The notes: generated by a model from the letters alone, not told the origin. A DNA stretch of 64,000 nucleotides from Oscillospiraceae bacterium (GCA_902791215.1 CADAUZ010000005.1:61293-125292); one strand, 5' to 3'; shown: positions 32,532 to 41,803, counted from the stretch's first letter. Translations and numbers: made by a program.

Positions 32532-33131
32532 GTGAACACTCTGTTTGCCGAAACCCTGCGGAAGCTGAGAATGAAGAAGGGGCTTTCGCAGATCCAGCTC
32601 GGAAAACAGCTTTTTGTCAATCATTCCACCATCGCCCGCTGGGAGAGCGGCAGCCGTCTGCCGGATACCGCGACGATCCCCCGCCTGGCCGAATGCCTCG
32701 GGGTGGACGCCAACACGCTGTTCCAGCTCGCGGCGCAGAGCGATGAATCGCCCAACGTCATCATGGTGGACGACAGCAAGGTCATTCTCACGGAGGGGCT
32801 GGCCGTGCTGGAGGAGGTCCTGCCGGACGCCGAGATCAAGGGCTTTATCTGGCCCCAGGAGGCGATCGACTACGCAAGGGCGAACCGGGTGGCGCTGGCG
32901 GTGCTGGATATCGAGCTCGGCAACAGCAGCGGCCTTGCGCTCTGCCGCACACTGCTGGAGATCAATCCGCGCACAAACGTCCTGTTCCTGACCGCCTACC
33001 CCGACTACTCCCTGGACGCGTGGGGCACCGAGGCCTGCGGCTTCATGCTCAAGCCCATCACGGCCGGGGGCGTGCGTGAGCAGCTCAAAAAGCTGCGCTA
33101 TCCGTTTTTGACGGGAGGAATGAATGCGTGA
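32532..33131 (+). CDS. XRE helix-turn-helix fused to a response-regulator receiver domain
   Basis: 199-aa regulator with an unusual order: XRE HTH first (ETLRKLRMKKGLSQIQLGKQLFVNHSTIARWESGSRLPD, residues 5-45), then a receiver domain with phosphoacceptor Asp in LAVLDIELGNSSG, Thr in FLTAYPDYSLDAW and Lys in MLKPI. The GTG start follows GGGGGT nine bases upstream. It overlaps the kinase gene by 4 bp (GTGA), so the two form a two-component pair. Most LytS/YesM-like kinases pair with LytTR or AraC regulators, so an N-terminal XRE output domain is uncommon. Confidence 0.88.
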   Translation: MNTLFAETLRKLRMKKGLSQIQLGKQLFVNHSTIARWESGSRLPDTATIPRLAECLGVDANTLFQLAAQSDESPNVIMVDDSKVILTEGLAVLEEVLPDAEIKGFIWPQEAIDYARANRVALAVLDIELGNSSGLALCRTLLEINPRTNVLFLTAYPDYSLDAWGTEACGFMLKPITAGGVREQLKKLRYPFLTGGMNA

Positions 33132-34402
33132 ACGACTGGAGCTCAGTCTTCTATTATACCCTTCAAGGCGCGGCGATGCTGCTGTCAGCGCTGGGACTGT
33201 GGTTTTCCCTTATCATGCCCGGCGTCAACCCCTGGAGCAAGCGCTTCTTCCTGAGCTTCTTCGGTGTTCTGATGCTGTGCTGCTATGCCGCCATCGTCGA
33301 AATAGCCCTCTTGAATAACGGTATCTCCGGGCTTATCTACAGGTTTTCCTTGTTTATGACGTCCCTGCTTATGTCGCTTCCGCTGGTCATGCTGACAGCT
33401 TACCTGCTGCACGCCAGCGGAGAACACATAAACAGCAGCCCGCTCTTTACCGTTGTGCTGAGCCTGTGGGTGTTTATGATCATCCTGATGGCGGGGACTC
33501 TCTTCAACGATCGCTTCTACATGATCGGCCCGGATATGGAGTTTCTGCGAAAGCCCCTGTACCCGCTGCTGATCCTGCCGCTGTGCGTAATCATGGTGCT
33601 CAATCTGGCTGGAACGATCAAAAGGCGCGCCAGGCTTTCCCGCAAAGTTTACCTCAGCTTCCTTGTCGCCATTGTGCCGATGACGGCAGCGCTGTTTATA
33701 CACATATTAATCGACGTCTTCGCGTTTATTGACATCAGTCTCGCGCTGTCGGCGCTGTCGATGTACGGTCTCATCCTGTCCGACCAGATCGAGCGGAACC
33801 AGCGCTACCAGCAGGAGATCGCCCATCAGCGCGCCAGCATCATGGTCCTGCAGATGCGGCCCCATTTCATCTACAACACCATGACGAGCATCTACTGTCT
33901 GTGCAATCAGGACCCGCAGAAGGCACGGCAGGTCGTGCTCGACTTCACCACCTATCTGCGCAAGAACTTCACCGCCATCGCAAGCGCCGAGCCTATCCCC
34001 TTCTCCGCCGAGCTCGAGCACGTGCGCGCCTACCTTGCGGTGGAGAAGGCCCAGTATGAGGACAGCCTTTTCGTCGAATACGACACGCCGCATACCATGT
34101 TCCGCGTGCCGCCGCTGACGCTGCAGCCCATCGTGGAAAACGCCGTCAAGCACGGCCGGGACCCCTACGCGGGGCCGTTTCATATTTTCATCCGCACGCG
34201 CAAAACCGATTCCGCCAGCGAGATCACCGTCTCCGACAACGGCTCCGGCTACGATCCCGCCGACGACAGCGTGCCGCATATTGCCCTTAACAATATCCGC
34301 CAGCGCCTGGAGATGATGTGTGGCGGAAAGCTCACGATCACGCCCAATGACGGCGGCGGCACCGTGGTGACGGTGACGATCCCCGACAGCGCGGCAGTAT
34401 AA
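33128..34402 (+). CDS. LytS/YesM-like sensor histidine kinase
   Basis: 424-aa membrane kinase. Residues 1-225 contain about six or seven hydrophobic helices. The His_kinase motif QMRPHFIYNT carries the phosphoacceptor His, followed by the ATPase N-box (LQPIVENAVKHG) and G-box (VSDNGSGYDP; GGTVVTVTIP). No extracytoplasmic ligand domain is obvious, so the membrane region is the likely sensor. It is translated from GTG overlapping the preceding regulator. The secreted protein encoded 270 bp downstream may be a target. Confidence 0.9.
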   Translation: MNDWSSVFYYTLQGAAMLLSALGLWFSLIMPGVNPWSKRFFLSFFGVLMLCCYAAIVEIALLNNGISGLIYRFSLFMTSLLMSLPLVMLTAYLLHASGEHINSSPLFTVVLSLWVFMIILMAGTLFNDRFYMIGPDMEFLRKPLYPLLILPLCVIMVLNLAGTIKRRARLSRKVYLSFLVAIVPMTAALFIHILIDVFAFIDISLALSALSMYGLILSDQIERNQRYQQEIAHQRASIMVLQMRPHFIYNTMTSIYCLCNQDPQKARQVVLDFTTYLRKNFTAIASAEPIPFSAELEHVRAYLAVEKAQYEDSLFVEYDTPHTMFRVPPLTLQPIVENAVKHGRDPYAGPFHIFIRTRKTDSASEITVSDNGSGYDPADDSVPHIALNNIRQRLEMMCGGKLTITPNDGGGTVVTVTIPDSAAV

Positions 34403-34672
34403 TCTTATTCGAAGCCGATCATTCTGAGTGCGCGGGCTATGGCCGTTTCCGCCGCAGCAAGGGACGCGCCGCCGGGCCGCATGTTTCAGAAGATGCAGAC
34501 TTGTCGCCGTTTTATCGAGAAGCATGGTTTAATCCCCGATCGCCAATTCAAATAAAACGGTGAAATCAAGAAAGTTACAAAAAAGGAGGGAATGCCCGAC
34601 TATCCAAGAATACCGTGAATCGTACACCCAAGCAAGCAACAGTAATGAAGTTAAAACGAAAGAGGTAAATGT

Positions 34673-36133
34673 ATGAAAAAACTGATTTCCAGCCTGCTGC
34701 TGATCGTCATGCTGCTGTCCATTTCCACCTGCGCTTATGCCGAGCCGCTGCAGCCCATTGCGACAAACGACGCGCTGACCGCGTTTCTGGATGAAACGGA
34801 TCTGAATACGCAGGATCTCGTCATGCAGAGCCAGTACGGAGCCATGACTTCCGATCTGCTGATCCGCTTTGGCGGGGATACCCTTCACATGATCAGGCGC
34901 ATTAACGATGTGGAGGCAAGCCATATTCAGCTCAATCCCACCGGCATCTATCTGGGCGCCGGTGACACGGTGACGCTGCTGCGTTACGCCACCGTCAACA
35001 CCGTCACGGCGGAGATGGCCAAAGCCCTGGACGCCATGCTGGAGCAGGCCGCCCAGAACGCCCCCGCCATCCCCGAAAACCAGCAGCTCAGTGAGGCGGA
35101 GATGCGGGCAGTCGTCAACAAGCTGGCCATTCTTGCAGCCGCGGCGGCCGCTCAGGAGCAGGCTGACGCTGTCACCCTGAACTCCGCAGCGATGTCCTTT
35201 GCCCACAAGTTTAAACCGGAATACATTCTGGACGTGAAAGAGGAGTACGGCACGCGTCAGATCAGCCTGCGCAGCGATGCTTTTGCCAGCGCTGTGGCCG
35301 ATGCGGTGGACGAGATGCTGTCGAACCCGGCCCTGGCAGAGCTGGCGGATCGGCGCGCTGCGCAGAGCGGCGACAGAAGCTTTGCCGAAATCCAGAAGGA
35401 CTGGCTGGTGAACCGGGAGTCCATCCTGAATTCCATCCGCAGCATCGAGAGCACCGAAACGGTCGGTGAAGACGGTCACCTGACTTCTCACTTCCAGATC
35501 GGCGAGGAGTTCTCAGCGACGAAGATCCTGATGTGCGATACGGATGCCTGGATCAACGCGGAAGACGGCGAGGCGGAAGCCACCGTCGCCCTGGGCTTCA
35601 AGAACGAAGATCCCTTTATGACATACGCATTTGAAGCCAATCCGTATTCCTACTGGGAGAAGCAGACCCTCAAGGATTCCACGGTGGAGCTGCAGCTGGA
35701 CTTTGAAGACGGCAAAGTCACCGACGGAAATATCGTCACCGTGGTCGACGGCAATGAAGAGCTGCGGGCAAACTTTGGCCAGTATTATCTGAATATGCGC
35801 GGGCCGAAGGGCGGCATCAGCACCTCTGTACGCGAAACCTGGACGGGCAAGACCCGCTATGAGATGGTTGCGGAAACCGCCGACGGTGAGGAAAACACCA
35901 TCATCGTTGACTACTACCAGGATGGTGACAGCCTCGTCTGCGAGCTGAACGCCAATGATTCCGACGAACCGGCGATATACAGAATCAGCAGGGTCGACAA
36001 AGAGGACATCGAGGACCTGAGCGCTTCCAAGAATATCACCGAGATCACCGTTGACACGATCAACGCGGAAATGGAAAACATTCTGAAGATGGTAGTCCCG
36101 GCAATGCCGGCCAACACCGAAGCAGCAAAGTAA
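34673..36133 (+). CDS. Secreted protein of unknown function
   Basis: 486-aa protein with a clear signal peptide (LISSLLLIVMLLSISTCAYA, cleavage before EPLQ). The mature part is acidic, about 460 residues, mixed helix and strand, with no recognised motif, transmembrane helix or anchor. AAGAGGTAAATGT precedes the ATG. It follows the XRE-receiver/kinase pair in the same direction and ends at a strong terminator, so it may be part of, or regulated by, that system. Confidence 0.75.
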   Translation: MKKLISSLLLIVMLLSISTCAYAEPLQPIATNDALTAFLDETDLNTQDLVMQSQYGAMTSDLLIRFGGDTLHMIRRINDVEASHIQLNPTGIYLGAGDTVTLLRYATVNTVTAEMAKALDAMLEQAAQNAPAIPENQQLSEAEMRAVVNKLAILAAAAAAQEQADAVTLNSAAMSFAHKFKPEYILDVKEEYGTRQISLRSDAFASAVADAVDEMLSNPALAELADRRAAQSGDRSFAEIQKDWLVNRESILNSIRSIESTETVGEDGHLTSHFQIGEEFSATKILMCDTDAWINAEDGEAEATVALGFKNEDPFMTYAFEANPYSYWEKQTLKDSTVELQLDFEDGKVTDGNIVTVVDGNEELRANFGQYYLNMRGPKGGISTSVRETWTGKTRYEMVAETADGEENTIIVDYYQDGDSLVCELNANDSDEPAIYRISRVDKEDIEDLSASKNITEITVDTINAEMENILKMVVPAMPANTEAAK

Positions 36134-36145
36134 TCGAACGGGAAA

Positions 36146-36188
36146 CCCCCGGATCTTCGCCGGAAGGCGAAGACCCGGGGGATTTTTT
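36146..36188 (+). terminator. Terminator of the secreted-protein gene
   Basis: Stem CCCCCGG-TCTTCGCC with loop GGAA, followed by TTTTTT. Confidence 0.9.
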
Positions 36189-36247
36189 GTTCCGGCGCTG
36201 TATCGGTTTTTGGACAGGGTGGAAAAAGCTTTGCATCACATTTCGTA

Positions 36248-36409
36248 CTTGACCCAGTGAACCGCTTGCAGCGCAACGGCCTGGACGTTGACAAAAACGC
36301 CGTGCAGCGCATTGAGTCCGGGCAGCGCTTCGTGACAGATATTGAATTACTGCATCTCTGCGAGGTGCTGCATACCCCGCTTGACAAGCTTTTGTGTTCG
36401 GAAGAATAA
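36248..36409 (+). pseudogene. C-terminal remnant of an XRE-family regulator
   Basis: 53-codon open stretch (LDPVNRLQRNGLDVDKNAVQRIESGQRFVTD...) matching the second half of an XRE HTH domain, including the recognition-helix-like AVQRIESGQ. No start codon or first helix is present, so only the 3' end of the gene survives. Confidence 0.6.
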
Positions 36410-36432
36410 GCATACGGGGACGCAAACGCAAA

Positions 36433-36457
36433 CCATTGTGTGAACAGAATGCGAATT
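36433..36457 (+). repeat. 25-bp direct repeat, left copy
   Basis: Identical over 25 bp to 36,892-36,916 (begins CCATTGTGTGAACAG). It flanks the nucleotidyltransferase gene. Confidence 0.9.
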
Positions 36458-36470
36458 GTACAGATTTGAT

Positions 36471-36499
36471 TTGACGGACGTTTTTGAAAACGATATAAT
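36471..36499 (+). promoter_or_regulatory. Promoter of the MNT gene
   Basis: TTGACG, 17-base spacer, TATAAT; 32 bp before the ATG. Confidence 0.75.
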
Positions 36500-36530
36500 G
36501 ATTTCAACAGATCGTAAAGGAGGCGTTTCC

Positions 36531-36842
36531 ATGCTGACACTTCAGCAGATCGCGGACGGCGTTTCCGTCGCGTCGCGCGAATATCCCCTGCGCAAGGTGG
36601 AGCTGTTCGGCTCTTATGCCAGCGGGAAGAACACGGCACAAAGCGATGTTGACCTCCTGGTGGAGTTCATGCAGCCTCGCGTCTCGCTGCTCACTATCAA
36701 CGCCATGAAATACCGTCTGGAGGAATTGCTGGGGACAGATGTCGACATTGTCCATGGTCCGCTCCCGGCAGACTCCATGCTGGAAATTGACAGGAGGATT
36801 CCGCTTTACGGCAGACTTCCCGCTGCTGAAAGAACAGCTTGA
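36531..36842 (+). CDS. MNT-family minimal nucleotidyltransferase
   Basis: 103-aa protein with the minimal nucleotidyltransferase signature GSYASGKNTAQSDVDLLVEF. MntA-type enzymes serve as antitoxins that modify HEPN toxins. No HEPN gene follows here: the next gene is pepF, so it is an orphan or a solitary family member. GGAGG lies seven bases before ATG 36,531. The gene sits between two 25-bp direct repeats, suggesting a small mobile or duplicated cassette. Confidence 0.82.
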   Translation: MLTLQQIADGVSVASREYPLRKVELFGSYASGKNTAQSDVDLLVEFMQPRVSLLTINAMKYRLEELLGTDVDIVHGPLPADSMLEIDRRIPLYGRLPAAERTA

Positions 36843-36891
36843 AAAGCTTCTCTGATTCTGAGCTCTGCTTCGGCAGGGCTCTCTTTTTTCG

Positions 36892-36916
36892 CCATTGTGT
36901 GAACAGAATGCGAATT
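36892..36916 (+). repeat. 25-bp direct repeat, right copy
   Basis: Second identical copy, 459 bp from the first; the pepF promoter region follows. Confidence 0.9.
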
Positions 36917-36989
36917 CTTCCCGCTTTGTTTGCACCTTGCGCCAAGCTGTGATATAATACCTTCAAATATTTCAGTTTCTGGAGGTTTT

Positions 36990-38795
36990 ATGGATATCAG
37001 CATCATCCCCGAACGCAAGGACATTCCCGAGGAATATACCTGGGACCTGCGCGATATTTTCCCCGATGACGACGCCTGGAGGAAGGAGCTTGAAAAGCTC
37101 GGCGCCATGGGCGACGCGGTCACCGCCTTTGCCGGGACCCTCGGTGAAAGGCCGGGTCGGCTGCTCGACTGGCTCAAGCTCATGGACGAGATTAACGTGC
37201 GGCTTGAAAAGCTCATGGGTTACGCAAACTGCAAGTCCGACCAGGACACCGGCAACAGCTTCTATCAGGACATGCGCAGCAAGGCGGTCGCCTGCGCCGT
37301 GAATCTCTCCGGGCTGAGCGCTTTCTCGACCCCCGAGATCCTGGCCATCCCGGACGAGGTGCTCGACCGCTTCTATGCCGAGTGCCCGGCGCTGGAAGAA
37401 TACCGCCGGAGCCTGACGAGCACCCGCCGTATGCGCGCTCACACCCTTTCCGCCGAGGAGGAGCATCTGCTTGCCGCAGCCGGGGAGATGTCCGATGCGC
37501 CGGAGTCCATCGTCTCCGCCCTGAGAAACGCGGACCTCCGCTTTGCCGACGCCGTCGACAGCGAGGGAAAGCGCCATCCCCTCTCCGCCGGGACCTACGG
37601 CCCGCTCATGGAGAGCGACGACCGCGCCCTGAGAAAGAGTGCCTTCGACAACTGCTACGAGGTATTCGGCGAGTTCAAAAACACCATCGCCGCCACGCTT
37701 GACGCCCAGTTCAAGAAGCTCCGCTTTTTCAGCAGCGCGCGAAAATACCCCTCCACTCTCGCCGCCGCCCTCGACAGGACCGAGGTTCCCGAAAGCGTGT
37801 ATCTCAACCTCATCGAGGCCGTGCATCAGAATCTCGACAAGATGTACCGCTATGTGGCCCTGCGCAAAAAACTCCTGGGCGTGGAGGAACTGCACATGTA
37901 CGACGTGTACACCCCCGTGGTGAAAGATGTCGCGGTGAAGATCCCCTACGACGAGGCAAAGAAGACCGTGCTCGAGGCGCTGTCCGTTATGGGTGAGGAC
38001 TATGTGGCACTTTTGAAGGAGGGCTTTTCCTCCCGCTGGATCGACGTGTACGAAAACCGCGGCAAACGATCCGGGGCCTATTCCTCCGGCGCGGCCCGCC
38101 CGCACCCCTATGTGCTCTTGAATCACAAGGACACGCTGGACTCCATGTTCACCATCGCCCACGAGATGGGCCACGCCCTGCACAGCTGGTACTCCTGCCA
38201 CAACCAGCCGGTCAGCACCTCGGACTATGTGATCTTTGTGGCAGAGGTCGCCTCCACCTGCAACGAGATCCTGCTGATGCGCCATCTGCTGGGCAAAACC
38301 ACGGACGTGAAGGAACGGGCCTACCTCATCAACCACTTCCTCGACCAGTTCAAGGGCACGATCTACCGCCAGACCATGTTCGCCGAGTTTGAGCTGGAGA
38401 TGGGCCGCATGGCCGAGGCCGGCGAAGCCCTGACCGCCGACGCGCTGTGCGAAAAGTACCTCGCCTTAAACAAGCTCTACTTCGGCCCCGACATGGTCAG
38501 CGACGAGCCTATCGCCCTTGAGTGGGCGCGTATCCCGCACTTCTTCTATAACTACTACGTTTACCAGTACGCCACCGGCTTTTCCGCCGCCGCGGCCCTG
38601 GCCGAGCGCATCCTGACCCTGGGCGAGCCTGCCGTGAAGGACTACAAACGCTTCCTCTCCGGCGGCAGCAGCACCGACCCGATCTCCCTTTTGAAGATCG
38701 CGGGCGTCGACATGTCCACCCCCGAGCCCGTCAACGCCGCCCTCAAGCTCTTCGGGGAGCTGGTGGAGGAGCTGGAAAATCTTAATTTGAATTAA
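36990..38795 (+). CDS. pepF: Oligoendopeptidase F
   Basis: 601-aa M3-family zinc oligopeptidase. The HEMGHALHSWYS motif carries the two His zinc ligands and catalytic Glu, with the third ligand region in FVAEVASTCNEILL. PepF enzymes degrade intracellular peptides of about 7-17 residues. GGAGGTTTT precedes ATG 36,990; the longer frame from 36,930 adds no family sequence. A TATAAT box lies at about 36,952. Its length and N-terminus (RKDIPEEYTWDLRDIF) are typical. Confidence 0.93.
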   Translation: MDISIIPERKDIPEEYTWDLRDIFPDDDAWRKELEKLGAMGDAVTAFAGTLGERPGRLLDWLKLMDEINVRLEKLMGYANCKSDQDTGNSFYQDMRSKAVACAVNLSGLSAFSTPEILAIPDEVLDRFYAECPALEEYRRSLTSTRRMRAHTLSAEEEHLLAAAGEMSDAPESIVSALRNADLRFADAVDSEGKRHPLSAGTYGPLMESDDRALRKSAFDNCYEVFGEFKNTIAATLDAQFKKLRFFSSARKYPSTLAAALDRTEVPESVYLNLIEAVHQNLDKMYRYVALRKKLLGVEELHMYDVYTPVVKDVAVKIPYDEAKKTVLEALSVMGEDYVALLKEGFSSRWIDVYENRGKRSGAYSSGAARPHPYVLLNHKDTLDSMFTIAHEMGHALHSWYSCHNQPVSTSDYVIFVAEVASTCNEILLMRHLLGKTTDVKERAYLINHFLDQFKGTIYRQTMFAEFELEMGRMAEAGEALTADALCEKYLALNKLYFGPDMVSDEPIALEWARIPHFFYNYYVYQYATGFSAAAALAERILTLGEPAVKDYKRFLSGGSSTDPISLLKIAGVDMSTPEPVNAALKLFGELVEELENLNLN

Positions 38796-38890
38796 GGTTG
38801 TTGACAATCGGTTACAGATTCGCTAAACTTTTACCGGATAAAGAAAACAGCTCTGAACGAGAAAAAAAGACAGAAACCGGAGGGATACAT

Positions 38891-39808
38891 ATGAGCCATT
38901 TAAGTAAACTGAGCGACATGCCGCCTGTGGGCCTTGTGGTGATCGTCGCCATTCTGAGCCTGTTCGTGCTGGCGGTGCTGGTGCTGTTCATCACCTACGG
39001 CCGCTACAGCAGGCTGGCCTCGCAGGTGGGCAACCTCAAACGCGACAACTCTTTCCTGCGCTATGTGGTCAACGACTACGCCGACGCCTATAAGCGCCAC
39101 GGCAAGGATGTCAACACCCCCGCCATCATCGCAAACGGCGTGGCCACGAAGCTCAGCGGGAGCCTTCTGTGTGAACGCTTCCTGAATAACGCGGTGTCGC
39201 TGTTCGTAACGCTGGGCCTCTTCGGCACATTCCTGGGCCTGTCGCTCTCCGTCAGCTCCCTGACAGAGCTGCTGGGCTCCAACACGTCCGAGTGGCTGAA
39301 CGTGCTCGACAGCGTGGGCGGCGGCCTCATGTCCGCACTCAGCGGCATGGGCGTCGCGTTCTACACGTCCCTTGTGGGCGTGGCCTGCTCCATTTTGCTG
39401 ACGATCCTGCGCTCCATTTTCAGCGTGTCCAACGCCCGCCAGAAGCTGGAGACCCGCCTGGAGCTGTGGCTTGACCACGATGTGGCCCCCACCCTCCCCA
39501 CCGACTCGCCCAAGGACGACGCGGAGCTGGTGCACCAGCTGGTGCTTGCCCTCGACCGCACCACGGGCAACATGAGCCACATCCTCACCGACGCCACCGA
39601 CGAGCTCAAGAGTGCCATCAGCATGAGCCGCACCCCCATCGCCGCCATGAACAAGACGGTGGAGAGCTTCAATTCCGGCGTGCGCGACTTCTCCGAGTTC
39701 AACTACAACCTGCGCGGCACCGTGGAGCGCATGGATGTCACCGTGCGCGACCTGGTCAGCGGCCTGCGGGAAATTTCGCGCACCCTTGAAAGGAGCGGTC
39801 GCTCATGA
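38891..39808 (+). CDS. MotA/TolQ/ExbB-like proton channel protein
   Basis: 305-aa membrane protein with three hydrophobic segments (about residues 12-36, 92-115 and 140-165). The last two show the MotA/TolQ/ExbB pattern (TLGLFGTFLGLSLSV; GGGLMSALSGMGVAFYTSLVG). The C-terminus is helical. It overlaps the OmpA-like gene by 4 bp (ATGA). MotAB pairs drive flagella, ExbBD drive import, and ZorAB serve Zorya defence; no flagellar gene, TonB or ZorC/D is seen nearby. GGAGG precedes the ATG. Confidence 0.82.
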   Translation: MSHLSKLSDMPPVGLVVIVAILSLFVLAVLVLFITYGRYSRLASQVGNLKRDNSFLRYVVNDYADAYKRHGKDVNTPAIIANGVATKLSGSLLCERFLNNAVSLFVTLGLFGTFLGLSLSVSSLTELLGSNTSEWLNVLDSVGGGLMSALSGMGVAFYTSLVGVACSILLTILRSIFSVSNARQKLETRLELWLDHDVAPTLPTDSPKDDAELVHQLVLALDRTTGNMSHILTDATDELKSAISMSRTPIAAMNKTVESFNSGVRDFSEFNYNLRGTVERMDVTVRDLVSGLREISRTLERSGRS

Positions 39809-40860
39809 GACGCGCCGCAAGCTATTCCCCCAACACGGAGGAGAGCCATGGCGAACAGGGCTTCTGGCCCTCCTATGCCGACATGATGAGCGCGGTGGCG
39901 CTGATCCTGTTCTTCCTCATGCTCTTGAGCTACGTGCAGAACCTCATCACCGGCAATAACCTCCGCAACACCGAGGACCTGCTTGCCACCACCAAGGCCC
40001 AGGTCCAGGAGGCGCTGGAGGAATACCGCAAGGCCCAGGCGGACCTCGCCCTCATGATGAGCCAGTACGAAAAGGCGCAGAAGGATCTGCAGAGCCTGAC
40101 CGAAGAGCTCGGCGCAAAGCAGAGCGATCTGGAGGCCTACGCCATCCAGATTTCCAAGCAGGAGGACGCGATCAAGAGCCAGGAAAAGCTTATCGAAGAT
40201 CAGAAAGCCTACCTCGCCGCGGCAAACAATGAGATCGTCACGCTGCGCAGCCAGATGACGACGGTCGCCGCGCTGCGGCTGTCGGTGCTCAAGCAGATCA
40301 CGGACAGCCTCGTGGACATCATCGGCGACGCTTCCAAGGTCTCCATCGGCGACAACGGCAACATCGTCCTGTCCGAGGGCGTGTTCTTCGATCTCGGCTC
40401 CTCCTACCTCAAGCCCGAGAGCGTGACGGTGCTCAACAGTCTTATCGACGCCTTCACCGCCTTCCTCAGCGATCCCAACACGACGCAGTACCTGGATTCC
40501 ATCGTCATCGCCGGGCACACCGACTCCACCGGCACCGACGAGGACAACCGCCTGCTGTCCACCGCCCGCGCAAACTCCGTGCTCAATTATCTGCTGTCGG
40601 GCCAGGGCGGCGAGCTGTCGCGCTATGCCGGTTACTTCTGCGCCGCGGGCTACGGCGAGACCCGCCCCGTCGCGGACAACAGCACCGTCTGGGGCCAGGC
40701 CCAGAACCGCCGCATCGAGATTTCCATGATCCTCAAGGACGAGTCCGTGCTCGAGATCGTGGAACAGTACCTCTCTCTCAGCGTGCCGGACGTGAGCACC
40801 TCCGGTGTGGTCACCCCGACCCCGCTGCCGAGCCCCACGTTCACTTTTGAAAGAGGATAA
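39805..40860 (+). CDS. MotB-like OmpA-domain stator protein with long coiled coil
   Basis: 351-aa partner of the MotA-like protein. A single N-terminal helix carries an aspartate just before or in the membrane (FWPSYADMMSAVALILFFLML), as in MotB/ZorB. Residues about 55-150 form a long coiled coil, and residues 180-315 an OmpA peptidoglycan-binding domain (VFFDLGSSYLKPES...IAGHTDSTGTDEDNRLLSTARANSV...GYGETRPVADN). Predicted to couple proton flow to cell-wall-anchored movement or signalling. A proline-rich tail ends the protein. Confidence 0.85.
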   Translation: MRRAASYSPNTEESHGEQGFWPSYADMMSAVALILFFLMLLSYVQNLITGNNLRNTEDLLATTKAQVQEALEEYRKAQADLALMMSQYEKAQKDLQSLTEELGAKQSDLEAYAIQISKQEDAIKSQEKLIEDQKAYLAAANNEIVTLRSQMTTVAALRLSVLKQITDSLVDIIGDASKVSIGDNGNIVLSEGVFFDLGSSYLKPESVTVLNSLIDAFTAFLSDPNTTQYLDSIVIAGHTDSTGTDEDNRLLSTARANSVLNYLLSGQGGELSRYAGYFCAAGYGETRPVADNSTVWGQAQNRRIEISMILKDESVLEIVEQYLSLSVPDVSTSGVVTPTPLPSPTFTFERG

Positions 40861-40940
40861 ATATAATCTGCTTCGCATAAGCGAAGGATCTTCTCTCCGC
40901 CGCACAGGTGAATAAGATTCTTCGTTTTGCCCGGAATGAC

Positions 40941-40979
40941 AAAACAGAGACTGCGAAAACTTTTCACAGTCTCTGTTTT
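40941..40979. terminator. Bidirectional terminator
   Basis: AAAACAGAGACTG / CAGTCTCTGTTTT arms with T runs, between the convergent OmpA-like and M23 genes. Confidence 0.85.
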
Positions 40980-40980
40980 T

Positions 40981-41712
40981 TTATGCCGGCAGATAGTCCA
41001 GCGGGTCCACGCTCTCGCCGTCGAGGTAGACGGCGAAGTGGAGGTGCGTGCCCTGGCCGATCTCACACAGGGCTGTCGTGCCGACGGCGCCGATCACATC
41101 CCCCGCCTGTACCCAGTCGCCGACGCTGACCGCCGGCATGGAGGCGAGGTTTGCGTACACCGCGCAGGTGCCGTCCCCGTGGTCGACCGTGACGAAGGTG
41201 CCGTAGAAACCGTCGTCCTGCACGAAGCGCACCACGCCCGGCATGGCGGCACACACGGTCTGACCCAGCGGGGCCAGGATGTCCAGGCCGTCATGGGTGC
41301 GCCAGTCGCGCATGGTCACGTCGTAGTGGAGATGATCCACGTCGTACAGGCGTTCAAGCTCGCCCTCCACGGGCCAGACCGTCACGCTCATGTCCGGCAG
41401 GACCTCTTCCTCCTCCGCCCAGACGGGCAGGGTCGGCTCCTCGATCTCCTCGATCACAGGTTCCATCGTCGCTTCGGGGATCGCCATGACCTCCGCCTTC
41501 GGCGCCTGCACGTCCGGCGTGATGAGCACAGTTTCCACGCGGTAGTTGTTCAGGTTCACGTCGCTGTTTGCAAGGTCTTCCATAGTCTCATTTCCCGCGG
41601 TCATCATCCAGGCGGACAGCCCGATGACGGCAGCGCAGAGGAAAAGGACTATGTAGAAGCCCTTCCCCATCAGGAATCCCTCCAGCCCTTTGCCGGAGCT
41701 CTTGCTGTTCAT
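40981..41712 (-). CDS. Membrane-anchored M23 peptidase-fold protein (SpoIIQ-like)
   Basis: 243-aa protein with one N-terminal membrane helix (FYIVLFLCAAVIGLSAWMM) and a C-terminal LytM/M23 domain. Zinc-site motifs THDGLDI and THLHFAVYL are retained. This single-helix plus M23 layout fits the forespore protein SpoIIQ of clostridia, which forms a channel with SpoIIIAH, but other M23 wall enzymes share it, so the sporulation role is inferred. Confidence 0.78.
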   Translation of the reverse strand: MNSKSSGKGLEGFLMGKGFYIVLFLCAAVIGLSAWMMTAGNETMEDLANSDVNLNNYRVETVLITPDVQAPKAEVMAIPEATMEPVIEEIEEPTLPVWAEEEEVLPDMSVTVWPVEGELERLYDVDHLHYDVTMRDWRTHDGLDILAPLGQTVCAAMPGVVRFVQDDGFYGTFVTVDHGDGTCAVYANLASMPAVSVGDWVQAGDVIGAVGTTALCEIGQGTHLHFAVYLDGESVDPLDYLPA

Positions 41713-41803
41713 GTTTCCAACCTCCTGTAAGCTGTTTGTCTTTGCGATCCTATTTTTGCCTGGCAGGCGTGGAAATATACACAGGAGCTGTAAAAGATTT
41801 GAA

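Noticed and set aside
31446..33131. A 561-codon plus-strand frame leading into the XRE-receiver gene
   Set aside because: Its first 360 codons are antisense to the LysM/GH18 gene and leader; GTG 32,532 with a ribosome binding site is the real start.
36531..36842. MntA/HepT toxin-antitoxin pair
   Set aside because: No HEPN-domain gene occurs upstream or downstream of the MNT gene.
38891..40860. Zorya defence system
   Set aside because: Only ZorA/ZorB-like genes are present; the neighbours are pepF and an M23 peptidase, with no ZorC, ZorD or ZorE.
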